Below, piece after piece: positions 1 through 11,470 of a stretch of DNA of 64,000 nt. The stretch lies in NCBI RefSeq assembly GCF_025698545.1, contig NC_068571.1, positions 34,319,733 to 34,383,732 on the forward strand, read 5' to 3'. A program made the translations under genes and the position numbers. Source of the DNA: Gossypium raimondii. Its lineage: Eukaryota > Streptophyta > Magnoliopsida > Malvales > Malvaceae. The notes under the pieces are model-generated. The model saw only the letters and a list, made by a program, of their open reading frames with translations, was not told the origin of the DNA and ran no database searches. Each line of letters begins with the position of its first letter. The first letter of the stretch is position 1.

Positions 1-1158
1 TTGTACTTGAACTTGAACTATGATACAAGATTTCAATAATGGAGAAGAACACGTGTTTGATCGTATTAAAATACAAGTTTATTATTATTTTATTTATATT
101 CATTATTAAATAAATTAAAAAATATTTTTAATGTAAAATATTTTCTTGTGACAAAATTACTATTATTATAAAATCAATTACATCTGAAACATACATTTTA
201 ATTAATAGTTTTCTTAAACATCATCGATATCAACATTGTACTTTTTCACATTTTAATTGATTTTCCGTAATTTTATTATTGATTAAATTAACCATATTGA
301 ACTAAATTGATCCAAAATATATGAAGGAAAAGCATATATAACATATAACAATAAGAAAACGTGTGAGACATTTTATAAGACATTCTGTTAATGTCTTAAT
401 AATAATATTCAGAAGTTTTGAGCAATTTCTTTTCATAACATTTGACCATGTCTATTAGGGTGGCATGGAAAGGTGTCCATGACTACACGTACATTAAATT
501 TAGGTGAAATTCTTGTAGTTTTAGTATCTATACTTTAATTTGATTAATTTTATTTTCTATACTTTTAAATTTTGAAATTTTAGTCTTGACTTAATAGTAA
601 CAATTAAATCTCTTGGTTAAATTATGTCATTAATCTTGTATTATGCCTAAAGTTATAGATTTAGCCAGTTCACCAATTGGATAATTCTTAGTGACTATAT
701 TTTTTAATTTCAAAATTTTAGTCTTAGTGCAAACGTCAATAATTAAATCTATTAACTGATTTTTTGTGAGTAATATGTGAAAATAACAAATAAACATATC
801 ATTACACATGTGAGAATATGTTTGACACATCAAATTTAAAAAATAATAAAACTTAATGAATTTAATAATTATCATTTGATTAGGACTAAAATTTTTAAAT
901 TCTAAAAATACAAGGACTAATAGTGACTAAACTAAAATACAAGTACTAAATTCACTATTTAGGGAAAGCATAAAGTCTAATAACACAACTTCATCTTAAA
1001 TTTAAATTTAGACTATTTGGGTAATGGTAGCCAAGTCTGCAAATGACAACGGGATCGTGCACCCAACTTTTCTACACTGTTTATTATTAATTTCCTGCCT
1101 ATAATCTTAATTACTCAAAGATAATCATCGGTAAGGTATGCTTATGCTTGACCAATTT
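1..1158. other. AT-rich intergenic DNA upstream of first gene
   Basis: No coding potential was recognised. The stretch is AT-rich and contains the inverted-repeat element listed at about 518-950. Its last 100 bases grade into the promoter of the Ole e 1 gene that starts at 1243. Confidence 0.6.
518..950. repeat. MITE-like inverted-repeat element
   Basis: The left part (about 518-595, with TTTTAGTATCTATACTTTAA and TTTTGAAATTTTAGTC) is an imperfect reverse complement of the right part (about 875-950, with GGACTAAAATTTTTAAATT and ACTAAAATACAAGTACTAAA). Sequences of this 'tttagtcc...tatacttt' type are common non-autonomous foldback repeats of dicot genomes. Boundaries are by eye and no TSD was established. 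Similar arms occur at about 30650-31000. Confidence 0.5.
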
Positions 1159-1161
1159 CCA

Positions 1162-1169
1162 TATAAATA
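1162..1169 (+). promoter_or_regulatory. TATA box of the first Ole e 1 gene
   Basis: TATAAATA lies about 80 nt upstream of the ATG at 1243, a normal plant spacing for a TATA element followed by a short 5' leader. The leader contains a pyrimidine-rich stretch typical of highly expressed cell-wall protein genes. Confidence 0.6.
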
Positions 1170-1242
1170 GGCAACGTTGTGAGCCCCTTTCTTCATCCAC
1201 TCATATTTCTTTCTTGGTTCTTATAATAATTACTGCATTGCA

Positions 1243-2268
1243 ATGGCTCTCTCACGTCTCTCCTTGGCGTTCTCCTTGTACTGTCATTGCTCGTTATTGC
1301 TTCGGCTGGCGATCATGCTGATGCTTCAGCTAAATATGGTTTCGACGGAATACCGGCAGACAGCCCTCAGGCAAAGCCAGATGAGGCAGAAAAGCCTCAT
1401 TATGGCACCAAACCAGACTACTACAAGCCCCAACCTGTATACAATGACAAGTCTGAGGAAAATGAAAAGCCTGCAGGTTACTACGCAAAACCATACGTTG
1501 TTAAACCAAAGCCAGAAGGAGAAGAGAAGCCTCATTACAAGCCTAAACCTGAAGAAAAAGAAAATTCGGGTTACAACAGAAACTCGCACGTTGTTAAACC
1601 AAAACCAGAAGAAGAAAATCATTATTATGGCAGTAAACCAGACAACTACAAGCAAACAAAGCCAAGTGAAAAACCCGAATATGAAAGAAAACCATACGTC
1701 GTTAAACCAGAGCCAAAAGGTGAAGAAAAGTCTTACGATGGCACGAAACCAGAAGAAATGAATAATCGTCTCTCCATTGCTGTTCAAGGGCTTGTTTTAT
1801 GTAAAACAGGTTCCAAGTATTACCCAATTCAAGGTAATGTACTCAGACAGTCCTAATACTCCCTTTATGTATTTTGTATTGATTGAGTGTAATTGGCTTC
1901 TTAATTTCTCTCATTTATTGGCATGAGCAGGGGCTTCTGCAACGATAACATGTAAAGCTGTTGATGAGGTAGGGGCCGAGAGAACTGTCTCCATTTGCAG
2001 CAAAGCAACTGATGCAAAAGGTTACTTCTTTGCTACATTGTCCGACCAAGGTCGCGACAAGTTGAAGCTTAAAGAGTGCAAGGCGTACCTTAAAAGCTCT
2101 CCATTGGAGTCCTGCAATGTTCCCACTAATGTCAACAAAGCCATTGAGGGTGCTCTTCTTTCTGCTTTCCGTGTTCTAAAGGAGAAGAAGGCAAAATTGT
2201 ATTCTGTGGGACCTTTCTTCTACACCTCCCAATCTAAACTAGCGGCATCCCCTCAATATGGTTACTAA
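1243..2268 (+). CDS. Proline-rich/Ole e 1-domain cell-wall protein with frameshifted signal peptide
   Basis: Two exons, 1243-1833 and 1931-2268, joined by a 97-nt GT-AG intron (1834-1930, phase 1). The mature protein has a Lys/Pro/Tyr/Glu-rich region with recurring KPYVVKP and KPKPE motifs. A C-terminal Ole e 1 domain follows, with Cys in LVLCKTG, TITCKAVDE, SICSKATD, LKECKAYL and LESCNVP, ending in VGPFFYT plus a short tail. This layout matches the plant PRP/Ole e 1 wall proteins, which are secreted. Oddity: the ATG at 1243 reads into a meaningless frame. The hydrophobic signal peptide (LLGVLLVLSLLVIASA) lies in the frame of the mature protein, which has an upstream stop at 1227 and no ATG before 1758. 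The cause looks like one extra TC in TCTCTCC near 1256-1262. Without those two bases the two exons total 927 nt, or 308 aa. It is either a recent pseudogene or a sequencing error. Confidence 0.85.
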
Positions 2269-2479
2269 AGTTGAATCCTTTCTTCTTGACTACACAATCA
2301 AATTTCCTCCCCCATTTTGATATTCTGTTTTGAAGTTTCAGATGGCAACTAGAGTTGATTCTTTCCGTGTTATTTCCCCCTCTTTTTTAACTGAATTTTG
2401 TTGTTTGATTTGATGATTTTATGGGCTTGCTCCGGTAGCAGATTCTGTCATTGATTTGGATCTTGTAATCAAATTTGCT

Positions 2480-2500
2480 CAATCAATAAGAAATAAATAT
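2480..2500 (+). terminator. Polyadenylation-signal region of first Ole e 1 gene
   Basis: Overlapping CAATAAG and AATAAATA motifs lie about 215-230 nt past the stop codon, downstream of a T-rich 3' UTR. This is the usual layout of a plant near-upstream poly(A) element. Confidence 0.45.
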
Positions 2501-3159
2501 CTATCTATTTATCTATGCAATAGAAGTTATTCGGTTTAGTTTTTAGGCTTTATAAAGGAGTTAAAAGTACTCTATATTTCCACCACCCCTAGTGCTTCGA
2601 GCTCGCACAGCAGTTCTATGAGTTATATTTCCGCCTGAAGGTATTTATGGTTGTACTATCTCCGATCTCCTATGTCGCCAAATAGTCTCAGACAACCGCT
2701 TTGCCTCTCCAAACTGGACGTTGGTAGCGAAGATGATGATTAAGAGTTTAGGACTGTTGATGTTTTTTGGTGCGTGGATAAAGTTCACGTAACGACTCGA
2801 TTGTTGTTGATATCGGAAAACCAGTTCAAGATTGGATTTCTTAAATCGAGTAATTTAAAATTTGAAAATCGAGAAATTAGTAAGTTGGATGTGGGATTAA
2901 TAAATAGAACCGAAGTAAATAAATTAAATTGTCTTATAATAATTAGGGGACTTAAATGTAGAGCAAGTACAATGAAAAAGTTTAATTGAAACTTTGTCAT
3001 GTCCTTGATTAGCGAATTGTCATGTCCTTAAAAATAAATATTCCATAATCAAAATAGGCTTAGTGGTCTGGAATGATCTTAACCATTAATTGCCACTAAT
3101 TTTGACGTGAGATGTTAATGAGCATTAGATTTGTAAATTTTTAGTTAAATAATAAAATT
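2501..3159. other. Gene-less stretch, possible left end of a decayed LTR
   Basis: No gene recognised. From 2761 (TGTTTTTTGG, preceded by GTTGA at 2756-2760) the composition is LTR-like. The same GTTGA follows an LTR-like end at 22758, so this may be the left end of a large element later split by the LINE, the gag-protease element and the inverted repeat. That link is weak. Confidence 0.3.
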
Positions 3160-3171
3160 AAGTATAATTAT
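3160..3171. repeat. Left candidate TSD of LINE
   Basis: AAGTATAATTAT, identical to 8896-8907 and directly before the 5' end of the LINE. Confidence 0.55.
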
Positions 3172-3439
3172 ATATAATAATCATCCATTAGATATCTAGA
3201 CTCTCTGCTCCCAAGAGTGCTTTACGTAGAGTCCTAGAGAAAGCAGTAACTGCTGCGGCTTGGGATGGAGGAAAGCGGTGGCGAGGATAGAGAGGGGAGG
3301 GACAAAATTCTAAACCAACGCTGATATGCACAGTTTGGACAGAAAAGCTATACAACCCAGAAAGTTTTAGGGCGCAAATGAAAAGTATATGGAAGACAAG
3401 GAAAAAGTTTGAGATCCAAATGGTGGGACAAAATTTATT

Positions 3440-4445
3440 TTTGATAGTGTTTGATTTGGAAGAAGATCTGGAGTCGATTATGGAGGGGAACCTTGGCTTT
3501 TTCGTAAAAGTATTATTTTATTTAATAGGTTAATTCAGGCGGTGGAAAGAGATCAGATTAGACTCAATTCATCACCGTTTTGGATAAAAATTGATTCGTA
3601 TTTACCAGAATTCGATAAGAAGGATCTCCTGCATGCAATTGGTGTTACGTTTGGGGGGTTCTCAGATCCGAAATTAACGAAGCTTGCTGTCGGCTCAGAA
3701 TCAATTTGGATGTTTGGAAATCACTACGCCGAGGTATTTTTGTCTCTAGTAATCATGTTAATAAAATGTGGGTTCCTTTCAAGTACGAGAATCTACCGAT
3801 ATTTTGTTTTGGAAGTGGAAGAATGGGGCACGGGATAAAAGATCGCACTCAAATAATACCTGCAAGGAAAAGCAAAATTAGTGTTGATCCACCTTATACG
3901 TTGGCTTTAAAAGCAGAATCAAAATTAGCTGGAAAAGAAAGTATGAAATTTAATGCTATGATGAAGAAGGTGGGGGTTCAAAGTTCTTACACAGGAGGCA
4001 AAGTAGTGTTGAGAGAAAGTTCTAAAACAATAGAAAAAGAGAATAACGAGATTCAGGTTGAATAGGAGTATGTGGAATTGATGGGAGGGAAGTAGATGAT
4101 AAAGGAACAGGGATGTATATATGGGATAGAGGAGGCCGAGAAGTCAAATGGCAGCAAGGTACAAGAGTGTAAAAACGTAAATCCTAAAAAGAAAACGAGC
4201 TGGAAAAGAATAAAACCAATGGCCACAGCGATACAAACAAAGGCTAAGAATAGTACGAGGAAGAGGAAGTCCTCAGAAGGAGGTCTTGCAAGGAGTGATA
4301 AGGAAGATATTGAGGTGGATGGAACTAAAAGATTGAAACAAGATGATTTTGAGGGCTGCAAAAGAGCTTTCTCAGAGGTGATGTTAGACAGTTCTGAGCA
4401 ATTTGATATAAAAAATTTCTTGAGATCGGCGGCTGCCAAGAGGTA
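3440..4445 (+). pseudogene. LINE ORF1 (DUF4283/zinc-knuckle gag-like protein), broken
   Basis: Fragments typical of plant LINE ORF1 appear in two frames. First comes SSPFWIKIDSYLPEFDKKDL (about 3565-3625). After a frameshift near 3700-3710 follow RRGIFVSSNHVNKMWVPF and the zinc-knuckle region FCFGSGRMGHG (about 3805-3840). The second and last Cys of the usual CCHC knuckle read as Ser and Arg, so this copy could not bind zinc normally. A lysine-rich C-terminal part continues to about 4443 after another frame change. In the family ORF1 is an RNA-binding protein that coats the element transcript. Confidence 0.7.
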
Positions 4446-4460
4446 AGCCTACCGGACGCA

Positions 4461-7400
4461 ATGAAAATCATAAGTTGGAATGTTCATGGATTGGGAAGTC
4501 CACGGGCAGTAAGGAGGCTGTGTTTTTTCTGAAAACAGCACAATCCCCATATGGTCTTCTTATTGGAGACAAAGCTAGATAAGCAACGCATGGAAAAATT
4601 CAAAAGGAGATGCAGTTTTACTAATGGAATTGATATTGAAGCAGAAGGTTCGCGAGGAGGATTATGCTTAGCATGGAAAGGAAACACTAGAATAATCTTA
4701 CAAAGTTATTCTAGGAACCACATTGATGTTATGGTTAAAGAAGGCAAGGATGAAGAAGAATGGAGACTCACAAGGTTCTATGGTTCACCCTATGTTAATA
4801 ATAGGAGTGCTACGTGGAATCTGCTAAAGAAATTGGGGCAAGATAGAAGTCATCCATGGTTGGTAAGTGGTGATTTTAATGAGATCATGTATTCTTATGA
4901 AAAATGTGGGGGTGTACCTAGGGAAGAGAGTAGAATGGAGGCCTTCCGAGAGGTTTTAGAAGAATGCCTATTAGAATACTTGGGATATTCGGGGATTTGG
5001 TTTACTTGGGAAAGGGGAAATTTTCCAAAGACAAATATTAGAGAAAGACTTGATAGGAGAGTGGCAAATGATAAATGGAGGCAGATATTTCCAACAGGTA
5101 ACATCAAACATCTAACACACTCAATGTCTGATCATTGCCCACTTCTTATAAACACAAAATGTGAAAATTCTCATAAGGGCAATTCAAAATTTAAATTTGA
5201 GGCGTGGTGGCTCATGGAGGAAACGATTGAAAAAGTAGTTAAAGAATCTTGGGAATCAGGAATAGGCACAGTTGCTGAAAAACTCGAAAGGTTACAAGCA
5301 GACTTAAAGATATGGGCAAGATCAATAAAAGAGTGGCGAGAGGGATTAAAGAAAAAGCTTACGAAGCAACTTGATACGTTAATGGCACAAGAAAGGACTG
5401 ACGAAACAATGGCAAAAGTTATTGATACCAAAATTCACCTGAATATGGAAATTGATAAAGATGAAGCTTATTGGGAACAAAGGACAAAGGCAAATTGGCT
5501 TAAAGCAGGGGATAGGAATTCAGCTTTTTTCCATAGGTTTGCCACTTATCAAAGTTAGAACTTGATGGAAGAGGAGAGGCTAATGAAGTAAATGAGATTA
5601 ATGAAGCTGCTACTATGTACTTTCAGAAGTTATTCATGTCAAATGGAGTAGGAGATCCTTCTTATCTTCTAACGGGCATTGAAAGTAATATTCCGATAGA
5701 TATCAACAGAGATTTACTGTTAAAATATACAGCAGAAGAAGTCTATGAGGCTTTGAAATGAATGGGACCCACTAAAGCACCAGGACATGATGGTTTTCCA
5801 GCAATCTTCTTTCAGAAATATTGTCACATTGTAGGTAAGGAAATTGCTAACTTTTGTTTGGGAATACTAAATAATGGTGAAAATTTTGGTCCTTTAAACC
5901 AAACAGAGATCGTGTTGATTCCAAAAATCCCTAATCCCACTAGCGTAGCTAACTTCAGACCCATTAGTTTGTGCTCAGTTATTTATAAAATGGTGGCAAA
6001 AATAATTGCAAATCGACTACAAGTAGGTATTGAGAGATGTATTGAGGTGGCTCAAAGTGCGTTCGTCCGGGAAGGCTAATTTCAGACAATGTGCTTCTAG
6101 CTTATGAGATTTTGCATACTTTTCGAAAAAAACACATGGGAAAAAAAGGATACATGGCAGTAAAGCTTGACATGAGTAAAGCTTATGATAGGGTTGAATG
6201 GGGCTATATAATAGAAGTCATGTTAAGAATGGGTTTTGCAAAGGACTGAGTGGAGTTGGTTATGAAATGTATATCCACAACGTCCTATGTAGTCAATACA
6301 AATGGAGGTAGTGGACAAAGCTTTAAGTCGACAAGAAGATTGCGACAGGGAGATCCCCTAAGTCTTTTTTTATTTTTAATGTGTAGCGAGGGATTATCAT
6401 CTTTGATGAGATTGGCATTGAAGGAAGGATCGTTAAGAGGTGCAAAGGCAAGTAGAAGAGGCCCAAAAATTTCACATTTACTTTTTATAGATGACTGTAT
6501 TCTGTTTGGGGAAGCATCAGACAGGGGGCAAGGGTGCTAAAAGAAATCTTGAAGATGTATGGAAAGTGTTCTGGCCAATGTGTAATTTCAATAAATTTAC
6601 AATTTTTTTAGCACGAACACTACAGAAGTAAAAAAGGAAGAAGTCTCGGCAACTTTGGGGGTAATGACCTCAACAAATATGGAAAGATATTTAGGTCTCC
6701 CGAATGTGGTTGGTAGACGGAAAAAAGAATCTTTTTAGCATCTCAAAGAGAAAATACACACCAGAATTGAAGGATGGAGTGCCAAAATGTTATCGCAAGG
6801 AGGCAAGGAAGTATTTCTAAAGTCGGTACTTCAGGCTATTCCAACCTATGCTATGTCTTGTTTCTTATTACCAAAGTTGCTTTGTAGAGATATAGAAAGC
6901 CTTTTTGCTAAATTCTGGTGGCAAAAAGCCCACGGGAGAAGAGGAATTCATTGGTGTCAATGGAATATTTGTGTCGGTCAAAAGAAGAAGGTGGTTTGGG
7001 TTTTAGAGATATGACTCAATTTAATGTCTCATTACTAGCCAAACAGGGGTGGAGAATCTTGAACAATCCAGATTCCTTACTAGCTCAAGTTTTAAAAGCA
7101 AAATATTTTTGGAATGTTAATTTCTTAGATTCACGATTGGGGAAGAATGCTTTGTATACATGGAAAAGCATTTGGCCTACAAAGGGTACTTTAGGCGAAG
7201 GTTTGTGTTGGAAAATGGGAAGGGGTACGCATATTTCAATTAGTAATGATTTTTGGATCCCAAATGTGAAAAAGAGCAGGTTATCAGCTTTAATTACGGA
7301 TTTGAATTATTTTAAAGTTGCCTAATTAATTAATCAAAGTAACAGAACATGGAAGAAAGAGTTGATAGCTTCTACCTTTCCGAAGGATGTAGCCGATAAG

Positions 7401-8515
7401 ATTATTGGCATCCCGTTGGCAGAAGAACCTCATGACGATTTTTGGGTCTGGAGTGCAGAGGCGTCGGGCGAATTCACAGTACGAAGCGCCTATAAACTAT
7501 TACAAAGTATTGAAGATGATCCTAGAGCTTACGCTTTACAAGACGGCTATAAGGAATTTTACAAAAAATTATGGCTTCTGAACCTTCCTTCAAAAATTAA
7601 AATTACAATCTGGAAGATATCATGGAATTTCCTAGCTACACGAGTTAATATGCTTCAAAAAAAGCTAACAAACACAACAGTATGCCCATATTGTGGAGTA
7701 GGATCAGAGAACATGGACCATCTTTTCCGTGAATGTCCTATTTCAACTTCAATATGGAGGGAATTACCATGCCAAGTTTTTTGCAAGAAAGTCAGTTGGA
7801 GTTTGTACAGTGGCTAACCTGGGTATTTGCGAAGAACTCAGCATCACAGTGTAGGATATTCTGTTGTGCATTATGGGCAATTTAGGGAGATAGGAATGAT
7901 AGAGTGCACAAAAAAAGTGAGTGAATCTGTAAAAGCATTAGGGAGATTTGTTAATAGTTATATATCAGAATTGAATGATATCGACAAAAACAAATCACAA
8001 TCTTTTATAACTATTAAAAAGTGGAGGAAGCCACTTGACCAGATCGTGAAGATCAATTTTGACGCAGCCTACGATAGAAAGTATAATCAAGCGACTGTAG
8101 GGGTTGTGGCTAGAGACAGTGAAGGCAAGGTTCTTTTATCATGCTCGAAGATCTATAAACAGGTGACATTAGCCTTTGCGGCTGAGGCGCTCACGTGCCG
8201 GAGAGCGACCCAAATCGGCATAGACATGAAATAGGAAAAAATCATTATTGAAGGAGACTCATTATCAAGAATAAAAAAGTGCAAGTCAAGTATCCCAGAT
8301 AAATCATAGGTATATGCCTACATTCACGATATTCATAAGCTACTATCAAATTACAAGGAGTGCAGATTTGAATGTATCCCAAGAGCAGTTAACAGTCTTG
8401 CACATACGTTAGCAAAAAAAACGATAAAGAATAAAATAACAGTGTACCTGGTTGGGGGTGTCCTTGAATATGCAGAAGATCAAGAGGAAAGGGATAGAGT
8501 GAGAGAGCCGAATTG
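4461..8515 (+). pseudogene. LINE ORF2: endonuclease, reverse transcriptase, RNase H (broken)
   Basis: The start at 4461 reads MKIISWNVHGLGSP, the classic APE endonuclease N-terminus. An in-frame stop follows about 25 codons later. Endonuclease residues persist: Asn in SWNVHG, Glu in LLETKL, Asp/Asn in SGDFNE and SDH in MSDHCPL (about 4465-5140). Reverse transcriptase follows at 5760-6540 with [33 protein letters not shown] and the catalytic block as FIDD. A zf-RVT module with Cys/His (CPYCG, MDHLFRECP) lies at 7440-7760. An RNase H module (INFDAAYDR, GVVARDSEGK) starts about 8055. Stops at 5556, 5760, 6078, 6247, 6537, 7323, 7815 and 8232, plus frameshifts, show a dead copy. Confidence 0.85.
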
Positions 8516-8895
8516 ATCAGAAAGGGAGAATATAAAATGGGGTGAATCTAAATGAGGGCTGGTAAGGAAAGGTTGAAATTAATGTTCCCTCGGGAGTGTG
8601 TATGTGTCTTGAAGAAGAAATGGCAGATGAAGTGACAAGGTGGTGAAGAGTCATCTTGTTGATTGGGCAAAAACAAAAACAACATTAAACGGATCCAGAA
8701 ACTTCTGCCTCTATTTTATTCTGTTGTTTTTTAGGCTGAATTAGGATTTATTTTGATGTCCATAGTTTTATTATTTCTTTGTTTATTCTGTTGCTGGGCC
8801 AAGACTTATAACCGGACCCTTTCTTTTCTAGGAAATTAGTTATGTACTTTTGAATTTATTAATAAAGCCCAATTTGTAGTTTAATTTTTTTAAAA

Positions 8896-8907
8896 AAGTA
8901 TAATTAT
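8896..8907. repeat. Right candidate TSD of LINE
   Basis: AAGTATAATTAT follows the T-rich/A-run 3' end of the LINE and repeats 3160-3171. Confidence 0.55.
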
Positions 8908-9080
8908 GTATATGTTAAAGGGAGAGAGAATAAAATTTGCTTGATTATTTGTTCTTTTTCACTGTCCCTAACAAAGAAAAGAAAGAAAAAAGTTTAGGTA
9001 TTTTCGTCCATTGCGGTGAGCTTCCAAAGTTTATTGGTGAGTATTTTTCTTGTAAATTTTTAGTAGATTATTAGTATATG
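8908..9080. other. Short LTR-like spacer between LINE and gag-protease element
   Basis: No gene. The composition resembles Gypsy LTR sequence and this is the target into which the element at 9085 inserted. It is possibly contiguous in origin with 18498-19029. Confidence 0.35.
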
Positions 9081-9084
9081 CTAG

Positions 9085-9683
9085 TGTCACGGGCCGCGGA
9101 TCAAAGTCTATGACCATTATGCATAGAATACCCCATAAGGTCAACTTATTAAATGAGACTCTTTTAACCCACATGAATTGGCCCGATTCTTGGAACCCGT
9201 GGAAAGAACCCATCTACTTGAAGTCTTGGTGGCCTAATGAAGCACTCTAGTAAAATAAGAGTTACCAGAGTAAATAGTGTAAATCCTAAAAGGATAAGAT
9301 TGTATATAGTTTAAATCATTTAGGACTCTTAATTGTAGGTGGGAACTAATCTTAACCATTGATGTAAATTGGTCTATACCGTTGGATTTGGGGAGCTCAA
9401 GTATAAATAAGGGCTTCCCACTTCATTTGTAATCATTTCATTCTTTCCAAATTAATATATTGAGAGCATTTAGTCAAACAGTTGTTATGCACTCTCTTTT
9501 TGTGGCTTTCTTTGTTCATAGCTTGTTCTTTTTCAGAATTTGCTTTCGCTTTACTTCGGTGCCTTAAAGGAATTTTGCGAGAATCCTCACATTGTGAGAG
9601 TTAGGGTGACATAGGCACATTTGAAACAAAGAAATCGTCTAAGGCTATGCGGTTTACGAGATAAAAAGTCTAGCCCCATGATA
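9085..9683 (+). repeat. 5' LTR of gag-protease element
   Basis: The 599-nt repeat is matched by 12150-12330 plus 18079-18493. It contains a TATA-like AAGTATAAATAAGG (about 9400-9413), giving a plausible U3/R boundary. It is followed at once by a primer binding site. Confidence 0.8.
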
Positions 9684-9685
9684 GT

Positions 9686-9697
9686 TGGTATCAGAGC
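9686..9697 (+). promoter_or_regulatory. Primer binding site (initiator tRNA-Met)
   Basis: TGGTATCAGAGC, the standard plant retrotransposon sequence complementary to the 3' end of initiator tRNA-Met, two nt after the 5' LTR. Confidence 0.85.
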
Positions 9698-9720
9698 TAG
9701 TGTTCGAAGGCGTCGATTAA

Positions 9721-11470
9721 AATGTTAAAAAAAGTTACCGAGCAGAATGAGCCTATAGAGACCCGTGGGAAGGGCAAGAAAGCTAATAGCTCGAGGGATA
9801 TGCTTTTAGCTTTGGAAGGCAAATCTGTCAGACTGAAAGGCTCCACAAGGTATATGAGGGAGACCCTTGAGCTAGTCGAAAGGTGCACCGATTAGTTAGA
9901 CAAGATGAAAGAACAACACAATGAGTATGTGAATGAGGCTCTTAACGACAATTGAAATGTGATGAAAGAAGTCATCAATATCGTCAAGAGTGACCAGGCC
10001 TAGAAGAATGAAGCTCTTGAAGCCATGATAACAACTTTGAAAGAATATGTTGTGGAGCTCAAGGGGGAGCTTACTATTTGTAAAGCTACTTTGGGTAGTG
10101 GGATGTTGGTTTTGGCTCCTAGGTAGTGCAGTATAGATGTTCCCAAACCGAAGGAGTTCAAGGGGCAAGGTCTGGAAAAGACATGGACAATTTTCTTTGA
10201 AAGATGGAATTATACTTTTGTGCCATAAGCATTGAGGATAATGCCACTAAGGTAAACACTACTGCTATTTACTTTACTGATGTCACTTTATTATGGTGGT
10301 GTTATAGGTCCACAGATGAAAGATGAGGTGGAACCAAAATCAGAACTTGGGAGGAGTTCCAAAAGGAGCTAAAAAGTAGTTTTACTTGTAGTATGCCGAG
10401 AATGAGGCTTGGGTTAAGCTACGCTGGCTTACGCAATGAGGACCGTCTGAGAGTATGTACGAGAGTTTAGTGAGTTGATGCTTCAAATCTTTGACTTGAG
10501 TGAGAATGAAGCTTTCTATTGGTTTGAAGATGGGTTGAAGCCTTGGGCGAAGTAAGAGTTGCATCAACATTGTATCACTAAGCTTATTATAGCCATGGTC
10601 AAGGCAAAGTCCTTTGTTAAGCTTGGTTTGAGGAAAGACAAGTTTGATTCTTCCAAGCCCAAAGAGACGGGCAATGGTGGGGGAGACCATAAGGGAGAAG
10701 AAGATGAAGAAGGCAACAATGACAATAGTAAGAATGATGGTAATGGGAAACCACGTAATGAGAAGTGGAATCCCAATAACAAAATGAAGGGGCGAGTAAA
10801 GTACTTCCTGTGTGATGGTCTGCATTGAGTAGAGATTGTCTAAAAAAGTCTGCATTCTCTACCATCGAGTTGGATGATGAGCCAGATAAAGCATCGATGA
10901 GACTAGGTTCAATTGTACGGTTTATTAAAGCAAAGAGAGTCAAGAAAATGAGAAGAAGTCAATGAAATGCTTCTTATGTTGTGGTCCACATAGGGTGCGG
11001 GACTGTCCAGAGCGATCTAAGCTGTCTGTAGTCACTAAAAAAGTTGAAGCGAAGCCTATCAATGATAAGGTATTAGAGCTTGGATTAATGATTCTCAAAT
11101 TTGTTAAAATAAAGACGGATCAGAAGCAGAAAGGGTTGATGTATGTAGACATTAGCATTTCAGGTTAGATGAAGAGTGCTCTTATTGATATAGGGGCATT
11201 AGACCTGTTCATATCGAAAAAAAACCATGGGAAAACTTGGTTTCTCAATGAGTGAGTCAACTAAGAAGATCAAGACTGTTAATTCTAAAGAGATCCTGAC
11301 TGTGGGGGTAACACAAGAAGTTGAGCTATAGATTGGACAATGGAAAGGCAATGAAGACTTCGAGGTAATCCACTTGGGTGATTACACATTTGTTCTTTAC
11401 TTGAATTTCTGTAATAAGATTAATGTTCTTGTGGTTTCTTTTGCCAACTATATTTGCATCCTAGATACTC
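9721..11470 (+). pseudogene. Gag and aspartic protease of Ty3-type element, broken
   Basis: A start at 9721 opens a gag-like frame with a Lys-rich N-terminus, interrupted by TAG/TGA codons (for example about 9893 and 9952). The Retrotrans_gag domain is visible around 10200-10610. It includes TWEEFQKELKS-like coding (about 10348-10376), SELMLQI-like coding near 10469 and the stretch ending KSFVKLGLRKDK (10639). A CCHC knuckle follows (CFLCCGPHRVRDCPE, about 10965-11010). A protease active-site remnant reads ALIDIGALDLF (about 11172-11204), where the family normally has DTGA(S/T). Gag packages the RNA and the protease matures the polyprotein. This copy cannot make either. Confidence 0.75.

Larger units (their letters stand above)
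3172..8895 (+). mobile_element. L1-type LINE (non-LTR retrotransposon), decayed
   Basis: Two consecutive coding regions in LINE order are visible: a gag-like ORF1, then an ORF2 with APE endonuclease, reverse transcriptase, zf-RVT and RNase H. The 3' end is T/A-rich with a short A-run. AAGTATAATTAT occurs at 3160-3171 and again at 8896-8907, and the match continues with one mismatch. This is a good candidate 12-16 bp TSD and defines a nearly full-length 5.7-kb element. Many stops and frameshifts make it inactive. Confidence 0.85.

Noticed and set aside
1326..1787. 153-codon open frame on the minus strand
   Set aside because: Antisense shadow of the Lys/Pro/Glu-rich exon of the Ole e 1 gene. 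Composition is Phe/Trp-rich as expected from the reverse complement.
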